DNA of 64,000 bases, taken from the NCBI RefSeq assembly GCF_963678975.1, contig NC_089275.1, positions 62,001 to 126,000 of the forward strand. The letters run 5' to 3'. Made by a program: the position numbers and the translations under genes. The notes beneath the pieces are model-generated. The model did no database searches. It was not told where the DNA came from and saw nothing but the letters and a program-made list of their open reading frames with translations. Of this stretch, positions 21,701 to 32,282 are shown piece by piece; the first letter of the stretch is position 1, and each line of letters starts with the position of its first letter. This DNA comes from Dysidea avara. Lineage: Eukaryota > Porifera > Demospongiae > Dictyoceratida > Dysideidae.

Positions 21701-22972
21701 TGCTAGACAACTAAGAACTAGTTTGTTGATTATTAAGGTGTGTCATCATGTGATCCAATCTGCTCATATGATCACTCTACACATCAGGGGGTCATTCAGA
21801 AGAAAAATGCTAAAACATTTACAGAACCACCACCCCCTGTGAAGGTAAGTGTGGTCCTTATTGCAGCCAATCAAAATGATATATCACACATTTGTAGATC
21901 CCTCCCAACTCAGCATCCGTCCTAACATTATTTGATTTTGATCCTGAGGAGATTGCTAGGCAACTAACAATCATTGACTTTTCTTTGTTTGTGAGGATTA
22001 AACCAATGGAGTTGATGAACCAGGTAACCATGGATACTGTTGCAATGTCACAGTTGGTTACTATGGATACTCGTAGGTATGGTTGAAGCCCAAACAGAAG
22101 CACAAAGCTGCTAACTTGTTAAGACTTGTTGATCGTATGAACAACCTCACCTATTGGGTAGCCACCACTATTATATCACAAAAGGTAACCATATGTGGTG
22201 TATGTGCCATAGCTCACATGATTCCTATACACAGGATATTCCCAATAGAGCTAAACGTATCACAACATTTGTCCATATTGCATCGGTGAGTAGATCACAT
22301 GATGTCACATGATGTAATGTGATAACATCGTAGCATCTGCATCACATGAGAAACTACTGTACCCTGATGAGCGTATTAAACGGGTTGAACCACCCTGCTA
22401 TTAAGAGGTTGAAGAAAACATTCCCCAAATTGGATCGTAATGTCCTCAAGAGACTTGATGAACTGCAGGACATGGTCCGGCCCGGTAACAACTTCAAATT
22501 GCTGAGAGAAGATTTAAAGAAAGCATCACACGTGTCTCCCGCCTCTTGTATACCATATTTGGGTGAGTTTCCTTAGTGACTGACAGCTTGTTGTATTGTG
22601 TTGTCGTGGTTACCAGGTTTGTTCATGTCAGACTTGACATTTCTCGACAATGGTAATCCCAACTTCCTTGCCAATGGGTTAATCAACTTCAACAAGTGTC
22701 GACTGATTCATAATAGAATAAGTGATCTCATTTTGTGTCAGGTGAGCTAGCTTGATGTGCTTATACTGTAATCCAATTGGCTGGATAGGACAAGCCATAC
22801 AACTTTGAACAAGTTCCACCACTGCACGATGCCCTCACAAAGTTTCATTTCCTTGACAACGACACTTTGTATGATGTGTCATTACAGCGTGAACCAAGGT
22901 GAGTGATCAGCATTATGATGACACCGTTACTATGACAACAATACCAATAGGGATAAAGATATTGATCGATGA
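12793..22972 (+). CDS. Ras-family GEF with tandem ubiquitin-like/talin-head-like domains
   Basis: Twenty-five exons join in phase to about 1,133 codons: 12793-12849, 13619-13675, 13991-14710, 14764-14832, 15127-15344, 16028-16091, 16145-16399, 17394-17551, 17601-17780, 18333-18442, 18635-18810, 18858-18921, 20598-20674, 20902-20959, 21006-21154, 21521-21575, 21631-21737, 21788-21844, 21898-22023, 22077-22184, 22235-22285, 22334-22562, 22617-22741, 22789-22898, 22951-22972. Residues about 40-230 are low-complexity and Ser/Thr-rich. Residues about 236-665 look like four or five successive ubiquitin-like folds; two (about 398-590) follow the talin F0/F1 pattern (GTWLEDFKFLSAYKLKSTD, then LEFRAKYRPMTFELKV). 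RasGEF-N lies at about 736-860 (FVKTFLLSYQSFTTPDKLL). The CDC25 domain at about 885-1,130 has QLTIIDFSLF, NDIPNRAKRI-like and FKLLREDLKKA-type motifs and PYLG. Expected role: GDP/GTP exchange on a Ras/Rap GTPase, possibly at membranes through the N-terminal modules. The GEF assignment is firm; the talin comparison is by eye. Confidence 0.85.
12949..13008. repeat. Short inverted repeat in RasGEF intron 1
   Basis: GTGGCCAGACCGCTTTTTATTCCC is mirrored, with mismatches, by GGAAAAGTGGTCTGCCCAC about 20 bp later. May be the footprint of a small foldback element. Confidence 0.45.
16495..17358. repeat. About 34-bp minisatellite in RasGEF intron 7
   Basis: Some 25 imperfect copies of a unit containing CAATACTGTGTCCACCAGAC followed by a C-rich run and AACCCAATAA. 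Length varies with the C-run. Minus-strand GG/W-rich frames across it are array shadows. It lies between the exons ending 16,399 and starting 17,394. Confidence 0.92.
19257..19682. repeat. 53-bp minisatellite in RasGEF intron 12
   Basis: Eight copies of a 53-bp unit starting CACTAGACTACTGTAAGAGA. The first five or so are almost identical (recent expansion) and the last ones carry point differences. Confidence 0.95.
19885..20110. repeat. Relic of the hairpin element family (RasGEF intron 12)
   Basis: AAAAAGTAGTGAAACAAGAT followed by GGGGGAAATCCCTACTTCAG matches the left arm of the intact hairpin at 43,897-44,114. The right arm is not recognisable. Confidence 0.5.
21228..21345. repeat. Dispersed repeat, copy 1 of 2
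   Basis: Contains TTATGGTCAGAGAGTCACAA and GCTACAAACTACC then GTGAAGTG, shared with 23,555-23,650. It lies in the RasGEF intron after the exon ending 21,154. Confidence 0.7.
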
Positions 22973-23935
22973 TGTCATCACTGTGTCACATGATCTCATT
23001 GTATATTATAAAGTACTTTATTTTGTATCTTCATATATTTCATAATATTTGTATATTTTCTCTTATATTTCATTTTTACTCCATGAACAACTGCAGACCT
23101 GGCCTACACTAGCAAAAATTAATGATTGTGGTAGTGAACTAGCATATGCTTGTAGGCACTTAGTGATGATTTTCATTCACAATTGTCAGAGTGTGTAGTT
23201 TGTATCGAGGTTTATATAACATTTTGTGTGATACAGGACAGCTTCACCTAGCCAGTCAAGTCTTCCCTTATGGTAGATTCATGATGATCATGATCAGGTA
23301 TTGAGAACCCTTTATTGGGTTTGACTTGTCATCACCAGACCAACTTGTAGTGGTGCAGTGAAACCATAAATATAACTACCTCCCAAAGTCTAGTTACTGG
23401 GGATTAAATAATAAACCGCAGTTGATCAAGTATAATAATAGATGCTGCGTAGTCGTTTGTTGTTTCATGATCAGTTGTATAGCATTCAACACTTATATTA
23501 TTGGGCTGGGGTGTATTAATCACTGCATCTCTGCAGACGACCATGTAGCTGTGTCAGAAATTCACAGCTTATGGTCAGAGAGTCACAATGGTAAAATCTA
23601 CTGTGCTACAAACTACCTGTGTGAAGTGCTGGTTGGATAACAAGGCTCTGATAGAGCAGTCACAGTTATTAGAGCAGTGTGTAGTGAGCCATGTAAAGAT
23701 AATTATTTTATGTACATCATCAGTGATAAAATGCGTAGTTGGTGAGGTGGGTAGCTATTGTTAGCTGGCTGTGACTTTGAGCTCACCTTACCAAATTAGA
23801 CAATGTAGTGCCATGCCATTTCATTTTAACCCTCCTTTTCCAAAAGTCTGGATCCCCCCTGGCCTATACCACTGCTCATGTTTTGTGTGAGGGTAACTTC
23901 ACTTATAACGTAACAACAAAGTTTTGCACTTAGTA
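22973..23935. other. Downstream of RasGEF; repeat copy, no gene
   Basis: A second copy of the 21,228 repeat lies at 23,555-23,650, followed by a variant of the dispersed motif (CTCTGATAGAGCAGTCACAG) at about 23,645. No exon identified; the RasGEF 3' UTR is presumably at the left. Confidence 0.5.
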
Positions 23936-24803
23936 CAGTCAAAAATGGCAATTCCGTGACCACTCTTCGGCTAACAATGTTTTGATGATTGATTTCACTT
24001 CTTGGGGTCATTTATTGAAAATTTAGCTCCCGGGTCCCTCCCAAAGGTCCCGGCATTTTTTGCCATGGCACGAAATTTAAAATTGCTGCTAGCGCAACCT
24101 AAAATCAGGGTATGCTGTGTACAATAGTGCACAAAGACACTTTAGGATAAATAAACCTCAAGGATTCCAATTATCAGTGGAATTAGTTTCATGCTATGAC
24201 CTTTATCGGACCCAATAATCAATAATAGTTTCAATTGGAAGAGCGAAAAAGTGTAAAATCAAGGTAAATGCTTCAGTATAATTATACATGTAGAAACTTC
24301 AAGATGAAACTTGCACATTTAGCAGTATGTGCATAATCATGCAGGAATATTGAGATTTAGTATAAATACAGATTTTTTTGAGCCACTAGCTGTAGTTTAG
24401 TCAGTTTAAATTGTCAATTTGGGTAAGTCACCTTTTATAATACAAGAATTTGTGGTACTAACTGCTATACTCTTAGCCCTCTGATAAGAAACACCAAAAA
24501 GCACATTATTTTTGCAGCTGCATCAAGAAAAGGTATGTGGACTAAATGGTTATTTTGGTACTATAGTTAAGCCCATTTTGGCCATAACATGTAGATTGTA
24601 ACAAGAATAATGGAAACAGCTGAAGTACCATGCATGCTTTAGTGTGGTGAACCTTGTAATCCAGCCACGGATTCCATTGATTCCATTGAGAGGTGCAGGC
24701 AAAAGGCTCTCCTCTGGAAAGGTCTTGACAAGTTTGGAAGTGTTCATGAATGCGTAGATTAGGTAAAAGCTCCAGTTGGACACTTTATTCATGATTCCTG
24801 CAG

Positions 24804-25262
24804 ATTGACACTTAGCAATACAAAGAAGCTAGAACAGGCTCTAAAGAGACAGAAGAAATGTGAGCTGGATGAATGCCAGTCGCAGTCTTCATCCATAGCT
24901 GAGGTCAGTTCCCAAGATGAAACTGCCACTGCCAAGAGGCCGTGATCAAATTTAGGCTGATTCATGACGAAAACAGATGTGTTTGGTGTTGCAAACCAGA
25001 ATCAGCAAAGCATCCAGAGTCAAAGCTTTTGTTGATTTCATATGACCATGTATGGGCTGCTTTCAAGAGCCACACAGTGGCCCTTGAAGATCAGAAAATG
25101 TGTGACAGAATCAACTGTTTGATTGATTCTGCAGCTGATCAGCCCTATGCTCTTGAAATCAGGTATCATCACAAATGCTGGCTGAAGTATGTTCGGAAAT
25201 TCCAGAAAATGAGTGAAGATGATAAGCTGTCACACATTTTAAAACAGGTTTATTTATCCTAA
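24804..25262 (+). pseudogene. Zinc-binding-type ORF inside the long-TIR element
   Basis: After a likely acceptor (CCTGCAG at 24,803) a frame reads LTLSNTKKLEQALKRQKK and stops at 24,943. Shifting by one base continues with KFRLIHDENRCVWCCKPE, then MCDRINCLIDS and EIRYHHKCWLKY before a stop at about 25,260. The CxxC plus later HHKC arrangement suggests an N-terminal zinc-binding domain like those on mobile-element proteins in sponges and cnidarians. Only the N-terminal part is present and it ends at the right arm. A frameshift near 24,943 indicates decay. I cannot name a family. Confidence 0.5.
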
Positions 25263-25449
25263 AAGGTGTCTTTGTGCACTATTGTACACAGCATACCCTG
25301 ATTTTAGGTTGCGCTAGCAACAATTTTAAATTTTGCACTATGGCAAAAAATGCCTGGACCTTTGGGAGGGACCTGGGAGCTAAATTTTCAATAAATGACC
25401 CCAAGAAGTGAAATCAATCATCAAAACATGTTAGCCGAAGAGTGGTCAC

Positions 25450-25952
25450 TAGGGACCCGCCGATTATGCTCATTATTTTACCTATTATGATATGCTGCAC
25501 TGCTCAAAAATTTACCTATCATGCTTAAATTAATGCTCAATATTTACCTATTATGCTCAAATTATGCTCAATATTTTTACCTCAGTTCCCATGTTTTTCT
25601 AATAACTTTGTATTTTATGGAAAAGCAGTAAGTGGTTGAAGCACAGACTGTAAATCCTTGCTTGTCAAAATACATGTCACAGAAAAGATCGATATACTCT
25701 AATAGAACAGTCAGCTACCTGATAATTTTATTAGAGTTACCGACTGTTCTATTAGAGTATATCGATCTTTTTGTCGGATATGTATTTTGATAAGCAAGAA
25801 TTTATAGCATTGCACAAGTTTTCTGCCTATTATACTAGCATTATGCTCAATGCTTTCAGGCACCTATTATGCTCATAATTATGCTAGCATATTAAATGGC
25901 AATCAAGTTCCGTGACCACTAGGGACCCGCCGATTAAATCGGCGGGTCCCTA
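25450..25952. mobile_element. hAT-like element nested in the right arm of the long-TIR element
   Basis: Left end TAGGGACCCGCCGATT (25,450-25,465) and right end AATCGGCGGGTCCCTA (25,937-25,952) are perfect 16-bp inverted repeats. GTGGTCAC flanks both (25,442-25,449; 25,953-25,960), an 8-bp TSD. The interior has repeated CCTATTATGCTC-type strings and a hairpin at about 25,685-25,770 bearing the dispersed CTCTAATAGA motif in both orientations. No transposase. Confidence 0.9.
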
Positions 25953-25978
25953 GTGGTCACGGAACTTGATTGCCATTT
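25894..25978. repeat. 85-bp near-perfect palindrome at the transposon/target junction
   Basis: Arms 25,894-25,935 and 25,937-25,978 are exact 42-bp reverse complements around one A. Each arm contains target sequence of the outer element (CAAGTTCCGTGACCAC) plus the 16-bp hAT-like TIR, so flank and TIR are duplicated head to head. Confidence 0.9.
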
Positions 25979-25987
25979 TTGACTGTA

Positions 25988-26158
25988 CTATTTGGCCTTT
26001 CATTGCATCCAGATCCTTCCAAAACTGATCAAGTCTGTTCTTGAGTTGGCTAATTGACTGAGCATTAATCACAGGTGGGGGTAAACTGTTCCATTGGTCA
26101 ATGATACGATTGCTGAAGAATTTGGATCGGATAAGGAGCTTTGATCTCGTTTATATAT
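25988..26158 (-). mobile_element. 3' end of an old LINE (LINE C), detached by insertion
   Basis: On the minus strand it reads SKFFSNRIIDQWNSLPPPVI then SQLKNRLDQFW, the typical C-terminal end of CR1/L2-type reverse transcriptase proteins. It is the continuation of 29,530-30,425, separated by the insertion of LINE A. Confidence 0.7.
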
Positions 26159-26164
26159 ATATAT

Positions 26165-29100
26165 TTTTTTTTTTTTTTTTTTTTTAAAGAAAGAAGAACC
26201 GGCCCAAGTTGGCACTCCCATCCACCACACTCTACTCTATGCTAAGATGTTATATAAAATGGGTTTAGCCTATTCCTACACCTACAGAGCTACTGAAACA
26301 GAACATAGAATAGGAAAAAAAAAGAAATGGGGCTTAAACGGTCCCAAGATGCCCCTCCCCCAGTGCAAGGTCAACTGCTGCTGGAACATGACCCTTAAAG
26401 GGATGACCAGAGGAGGAGCGAGAACCCCTTATGCACATGATGGCAGAGCACAATAAAGAGAAGCCAAGACGGCAGTGAAGCCAGCTCATCACCCTACTTT
26501 TATTTATTTATTATTGTTTACTGAGCAGTCAGCCCTGCTGGTGTGCTCAGGAATCACATAAACAAATACATTAGGTACAATAATATGATTGGAGTCTAGC
26601 TGTAAATAGATCAGTATCTGCAATTTCAATTGTGTCAGTTGGTAGTATGTTCCACTCGTTTATTGTTCTTGAGAAATAGCTGTTTTGGTATGCCGTGGTG
26701 GATGAGGTAGGTAAAATATAGTGAAGATGGTGGTATTGTCTTGTTGGTCGTGTTTTTGGTAAGTAATAATGAGGAATTTGGAGTAATAACTGTTGGTAGT
26801 GTATCTTATGCAATATTTGTAACCTAGATAATTTCCGACGAATTTGTAATGTAGGCCATTTCAGCTGATCCAACATTAGAGAAACTGAACTGAATCTGCC
26901 ATGGTCATTCAACACCCAGCGCGCTGCTCTTCGTTGTACTTTCTCTAACTCTGAAATATCTCCAATGTGGTAGGGATCCCAGACAGCAGATGCATACTCT
27001 AGTTGTGGTCTCACCATTGTTAGGTAAGCTGATTCTTTAACTTGTTTTGAACATTTGTTTAGATTGCGTTTTAAGAAATTGAGTGTTCTAGATGCTTTAT
27101 TGACAACATTTGATATGTGAGGTGACCAAGACAGTGATTTATGAATTAAGACTCCTAGGTACATATGTTGATCAGATATATCTAGTATGTGACTGTGAAG
27201 TGTGTAGTCGTAAGTGAGTGGTGATAAGGATCTCGTACAACGTATAACTGTACATTTACTAATATTGAACTTAAGTTGCCAAGTATCGGCCCATTCTGAC
27301 AGTTTATTTAAATCTTCTTGAAGTCTGTTGATGTCTTCTACACTATTGATAACTCTATAAAGCAAGCAATCATCAGCGAACAGGCAGAGTGGTGAGTTGA
27401 TGTCTTTAGTTATGTCATTTATATACAATAAGAACATTAGAGGTCCAAGAACTGTGCCTTGTGGTACCCCAGACATTACCGACACTGGACTAGAGGATTC
27501 AGTAGGGTGATTTCCACTTACAAGATAGGAGGAAGGCCAGGCGCTTGTAAGCCACAGTGGTGGAGGCACCCATGCCTCCAGAAGTTGAAAAACAAGAGGA
27601 CTAAAATTACCATGTTCCACCTCTCGCACTCTCTCCTCATACTGACGGCACTTCGAAGTTTCATGCTGGCGATAGGGATTACAACGGTTTGAAGGGGCAT
27701 AAGGGTTAAATATTCTAGCATCAAAAAAAGTAGGTTCAAACCGAGAACCCCAGAATCCAGAAGCCTTGATGTCCAAGCGAGCACCGACATCTTGGTTAGC
27801 TGTACGTAGCGAGGTACGTAGGGAGAGAGATTCACCACTCAAGGGCTGAAGGGGAGGTTCAGTAGATACATCATGACAAACCTCTGACATTAATTCTGCA
27901 GTCAAATCTCGGATGTCATTGTGGCGGATGGTAGGGAAGGCTCCGTTCAGACAGCTGAGAGCATGTTCAGTGTTGTTCAATCTGCCACAGACACAGCTGA
28001 CAAGAAGATTCTTAGGAGACCAACCATAACGGAGAGCTAACGCATCACAAAAGCCACCTTTGTGGAGAGCAAATCCATGACATTCCAAAGGCAAAGTGGA
28101 AAGCCAGGAGGATGCACCCTTCTCACCAGCAAGTTTCAGGGACAGTTGGAGATTGTTGGGCAAAGTCGAGAAAAACTCTGAAAATCTTTGAGAGATTCTG
28201 ACGTTTGATGGATAGAGCTTCTTGTTTGCACGCTGTTGTTGTAGGATGGAGGAATCAAAGCAAGAAAGCTGATTCAGGATGTCAGATGCTAGGGGGGATG
28301 TAACAGATGTGGAAAACTGATAGTTGTCTTGGGAAGATTTACAAGGGTCAAATACACCAAGGCCCCCTTGACGTATTGGCAAAGCAAACATAGCCTGTTC
28401 AGAGTCATTAGGGGTATGGAGACATAACTTTGGCAGCAAGTGCAGACGAATAGCCTCCTCAAGGGGAGCGAGTTGAGAGGACAAATCACACACAGTCCTA
28501 GTTAAAAAGGTCCAACGAGATGACAGGCCGTGTATCATAGCGGAATGTGCAGCATGTGGCTGACTGGAGGCAAAATTGGAAAGCTGAATAATGTCATTCC
28601 GCCATTGACATACCCTTTCCTGAAGAAAGATGGATTTAAATTCAGGGGAACCCCAAGTAGGGACGACCTTCAGTTGTAATGCGCAGGGAAGTACCAGCAA
28701 CTAAAGTGCAGGCAGTGTCATAGTAATCTTCTTTAACAACCAACCAGGACTTGGAAGCATTCACGTAATACCCATAACCAGGACCCAAACCAGACAACTG
28801 TTTCCACCAGACCAGCAGGTCAGCAAGAGACCCGGCAGCAGCAGCATCATCTGCAAACCATACTTGAGTGGCCAAGCCATCCAACTTTTGTATAAGAGGA
28901 ACAGTAGAGAGCACATACATGGCCATATAGCCAAGGGATCACCCTGAGTGGTCCCCTCTTCAGAGAGTAGACATCACCATCAATAAATAAAGAGGATGCC
29001 TCCCTATACCCATTGGTAAGAGTAACAGCAAGTGGAGGGCAGATAAAGTGTAAATTGTGTAAAGAAACATGCCGATTTAAGGAATTAAAAGCGTTGGAGG

Positions 29101-29530
29101 CATCGGCCAAAAGCACAGCCTGGGTGTTAGAAGAATGGAAAAGGCTTTGCATAGCATGGACTGCAGCTTCACAGCCAGCCTCTTGACCAGCACAAAGTTG
29201 GAGGTTGCCTGCAGCCTCCAAAATGTCAGTCTTCACCATAAAAAGAATAGCTTTGGATATAATCCGACAACTCGTCTCACCTATACCGATGGGACGAACG
29301 CCTGGATTCTTGTCGAGGGCAATAAGGCGGCAAGCCAAGAGGGGTGAAAGGCCATGAGGATTTATGTAAGCAGATGCCATCCATCTAGCAACAGAGGCAA
29401 GGGAATCACACAAATCAGCAGATGCAGACTGGAAGGAAGTACACATATGCCGCCAACCAGCAGCATCAATACCAGAGGGACCAGCAGCCCCATCAGTTTT
29501 GAGGCAGGAAATAATCCTGTCCTTTGTGAA
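26165..29530 (-). mobile_element. LINE A: reverse transcriptase with C-terminal nuclease-like domain
   Basis: The minus strand carries a reverse transcriptase: AAGPSGIDAAGW, then LIALDKNPGVRPIGIGETSC, the acidic motif VLLADASNAFNSLNR, and the second catalytic motif FADDAAAAG. Downstream is CVCGRLNNTEHALSCLNGAF then IRHNDIRD, and an acidic/Lys cluster (ARLDI, FFDARIFNP, HETSKCRQYEERVREVEHG) that looks like a restriction-like nuclease. The protein resumes on the other side of LINE B (WLHCRLGFSLLCSAIMCIRG near 26,400-26,490), followed by a 3' UTR and an A-tract (T-tract at 26,165-26,186 on the plus strand). Frameshifts near 28,930 and 28,655, plus the LINE B insertion, make it defective. Family name unresolved. 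Confidence 0.8.
26499..27520 (-). mobile_element. LINE B: 5'-truncated CR1/jockey-like LINE inside LINE A
   Basis: Minus-strand frame continuous with LINE A upstream: SGVPQGTVLGPLMFLLYIND, FADDCLLYR, WQLKFNISKC, YLGVLIHKSLSW, VRPQLEYASAVWDPY, VQRRAARWV, then a terminal NEWNILP. This is the C-terminal half of a reverse transcriptase; the 5' half is absent. It ends in an AATAAATAAATAAA tail on the minus strand (26,499-26,515). Because it joined LINE A in frame, a 709-codon chimeric ORF (26,571-28,700) results; that ORF is not a natural gene. Confidence 0.8.
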
Positions 29531-30425
29531 ATTTATTGGTGATAGGGTTAAAAAATTATTAGGATCAATGTTTGAGTGGTTTTTAAAAAATTTAAATGTC
29601 TCTATCAAGTCGCCTTGTTGTCTTCTGCAATACAAGGGAAAAGGTTTAATTCTTTCAGTCGCTCTTCATAGGGTAGTTAGATAACTCTGGAACAAATTTA
29701 GTAGCACAGTGTTGGATCTTCTCTATCGGATCAATATATTTTGCGTAATATGGATTCCAAGCTTGAATGCAATGTTCAACATGTGGATGTATGTAAGTTT
29801 CATAAAGCATGTTAAAGGAACCTTTTGATACAAACTTAAAGTACGCTTAATTGTTGCAAGACTCTGCATTGCTTTATTATAGGACTTCTGGCACTGAATG
29901 CTATATATGGGTTGCAAATAAAGTTGATGTTATCCACACACCAAGCCAAGATCTTTTTCACAATCTGTAGTAGAGAAACTGTGATTAACATTATTCATGT
30001 CTGCTATGCTATATAAATTCAAAGTGACTAGTTTAGCCCCAATTGACATGTGCTTACACTTATTAACATTAAATCTAAGTAGTCAATCACTAGCCCACTT
30101 GGCTAGTGCATTCTAATCATCTTGCAGTTACAGGAATCGGCAATGTTTTTAATGGCGGTGCAAATTTTTGTATCATCAGCAAACATACTAATATTAGCTA
30201 CATCCAACTTGCTCAGGTATATCATTTACATAAACTAAAGGCCCCATTACAGAGCCCTGAAGAACTCCACTTGATACTGAGAAAGTTTTAAAAGAATGAC
30301 TTGCTGTGAACAAATTCATTAGAAAATTCCTGATCCTTAATTCCATATGCATCCAACTTCTTCAATAATGGACAATGTGGTACAGTATCGAATGCCTTCT
30401 GGAAGTCTAGGTAGACAATCATTTA
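29530..30425 (-). mobile_element. LINE C: decayed CR1/L2-like reverse transcriptase, 5' part
   Basis: The minus strand shows YLDFQKAFDTVPH, SGVLQGSVMGPLVYVNDIPE, a MFADDTK-like site, and near 29,650 YCRRQQGDLIETFKFF, all interrupted by stops and shifts. LINE A sits at its left edge; the last part of the protein is at 25,988-26,158. Confidence 0.75.
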
Positions 30426-30612
30426 ATGCCGTTAACAGATTCATCATACCACAAGTGATTCTCCGCAAGCAACAATTCCTTACTATGTATACCCCATATC
30501 ACACAGAGATATTGTTCTTTACAATGAGAGAAGCAACTTAGTAGAACTGACCTTTGATTTAGTAGGACATTCATCAAGTCTCAGCCAGGAATAGGCAAAG
30601 GAAGAAAGAGTG

Positions 30613-30945
30613 TCAAGAAGTACAGTCTGGAATTTGATCATCTAGCATTCCGTTTTTTATATTATGATACAATAGAAATAAGCGTCTTAGGCCATTATCT
30701 GCCATCTTCTTTGTTGTTGTTTCAGAACTGTGTTCAAAATAAGAGCAATAAACCTGCAGACAAATTTTTGTCTTGTCAGCTGTTGTTTCAATCTCTTTTT
30801 CAATTTTATGGTAGCTAAGAGATTGCCCAGTGAGTCTTAGAAATTGATCACTTTCCATACCTAAATTACTTATACCAAGAGTACATAATAAAAATATTAC
30901 TATTTTTATACTTATTGAAAGCTTTTCCTTTCCTTGACACACCAT
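30613..30945 (-). CDS. Hypothetical 110-residue ORF with N-terminal hydrophobic stretch
   Basis: Starts MVCQGKEKLSISIKIVIFLL and continues with CTLGISNLGM, resembling a signal peptide or anchor. The remainder is polar with three Cys (CLQVYCSYF; IPDCTS end) and no repeat. I do not recognise it. It lies immediately beyond LINE C, so it could be chance or repeat-derived. Confidence 0.25.
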   Translation of the reverse strand: MVCQGKEKLSISIKIVIFLLCTLGISNLGMESDQFLRLTGQSLSYHKIEKEIETTADKTKICLQVYCSYFEHSSETTTKKMADNGLRRLFLLYHNIKNGMLDDQIPDCTS

Positions 30946-32282
30946 GCACTGTCAGTATCATTTCAGTGTAGTTATCATAGCTTTTGTTCTCTGGTGCGAT
31001 AGTACAACATGTTATTGTGGTGGATCCTCTAGTAGTATTGGACTTAGTCGCGAATGTAGCTAATCCTCAAACTGATTTGTGTTCAAACAATACCACTAGC
31101 AAGAAATCATGATCATATGATGTTGTTTGGTCCCCTGACTCTCCTCTCCTCTCCTCTACTATACTATATGTTATGATGATATAGGAATAGTGTAGCTGAT
31201 CTGTCACGTATTCTTCATAGCAATGGCTCTGAAATGACTGTGACTAAAATGCGATCATATACAGGAAAATCATGATGATAATTGCTGCTTGACTGGCTCA
31301 TGATGGTGACTCTAACTCTTTAACTCTTGAGATCATGATGTAGTTAAATTCTGCTATAATGAGTGCCCCAGTTTGTATTGCATTTTGTATGTGTATGTAT
31401 ACAAACTGCTAATCATGGAGTTAGCATCATATTATAAGAGCACCGGGCTAAATTAATCCTCCAGATATGATTGTATCAGTACCCAAGAGGTTGGCATTCC
31501 AATAATCCTGTACTCCTATCCTCATCCTAGGTCATACTCAAAAATAAACCCTGATCCTTGACTTGACCCTTGACCTAAAAGCTACATGACAATAATATAA
31601 AATTATGTTCATGCGGCTGAAAAGTACCATTTGTGGCCATACACTTTATGAGTAATATTATTGTGCTTGTCCTTTGCTAGCTTGACTTTTACTTTGACCA
31701 ATAGTTCAAGGAGGATGAGGATCAGAGTACAGGATAATAGGAGTGCCACTCCCTTAATAGCTACCTATCCTTTGGAACATGCCAGACCACCATCGCATAG
31801 CTTGAGTCCCAAACTGCACCTGGCACTGACCATAACAGGAGCCCCCTAGCCATAAATGAGTGCCGCAAGGCAGCCCCCGGGTAGCATAAATATTTTGAAA
31901 GACAATATTTTTGAGGATGAGCATAATATTATTACGGCAGCGTATTATTTATTTATTTGTTTATTGTTTAGACATTGAAGGGTAAAACACTCATATGCAA
32001 AACTGAATCATAGTAGTAATACTGTATAAGTAGTCTTTGAAAGAGATCAGGGTTTATCACAATTATAACTGAGTTCCCGGCAATCTGGGATTGTTGTGGC
32101 AACATTTTTTGGAAGTGGAACTATGTATAGCTATGTGGAGGATAAAATTATCACTTTTTCCCTCCCAAAACATAATATGTAGGTTGTCGAAAAATTTTCC
32201 CCATAATGTGCATAGGCTATGGTAAGCAAGGGGCCCGCGCATTGGTCCGGCCTTTGCAGGCTGGTGACACCATCACGTGAGT
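30946..32282. other. No gene seen
   Basis: No exon with domain content; a CTCCT microrepeat lies near 31,140. The last 100 bp presumably hold the promoter of the gene starting at 32,283. Confidence 0.4.

Larger units (their letters stand above)
23936..25985. mobile_element. Long-TIR element with TA ends, interrupted by a hAT-like insert
   Basis: The left arm (23,936 to about 24,150) begins CAGTCAAAAATGGCAATTCC. The right arm runs 25,262-25,449 and resumes at 25,961-25,985 after a nested insertion, ending GCCATTTTTGACTG. TA lies outside both ends (23,934-23,935 and 25,986-25,987). Arms are over 200 bp and contain GCATACCCTGATTTTAGGTT. TA plus a CAGT start recalls Tc1/mariner, but the internal gene does not, so the class is open. 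Confidence 0.8.

Noticed and set aside
26571-28700. 709-codon ORF as a single reverse-transcriptase gene
   Set aside because: It is a chimera of two LINEs joined by nesting; LINE A resumes beyond LINE B near 26,490.
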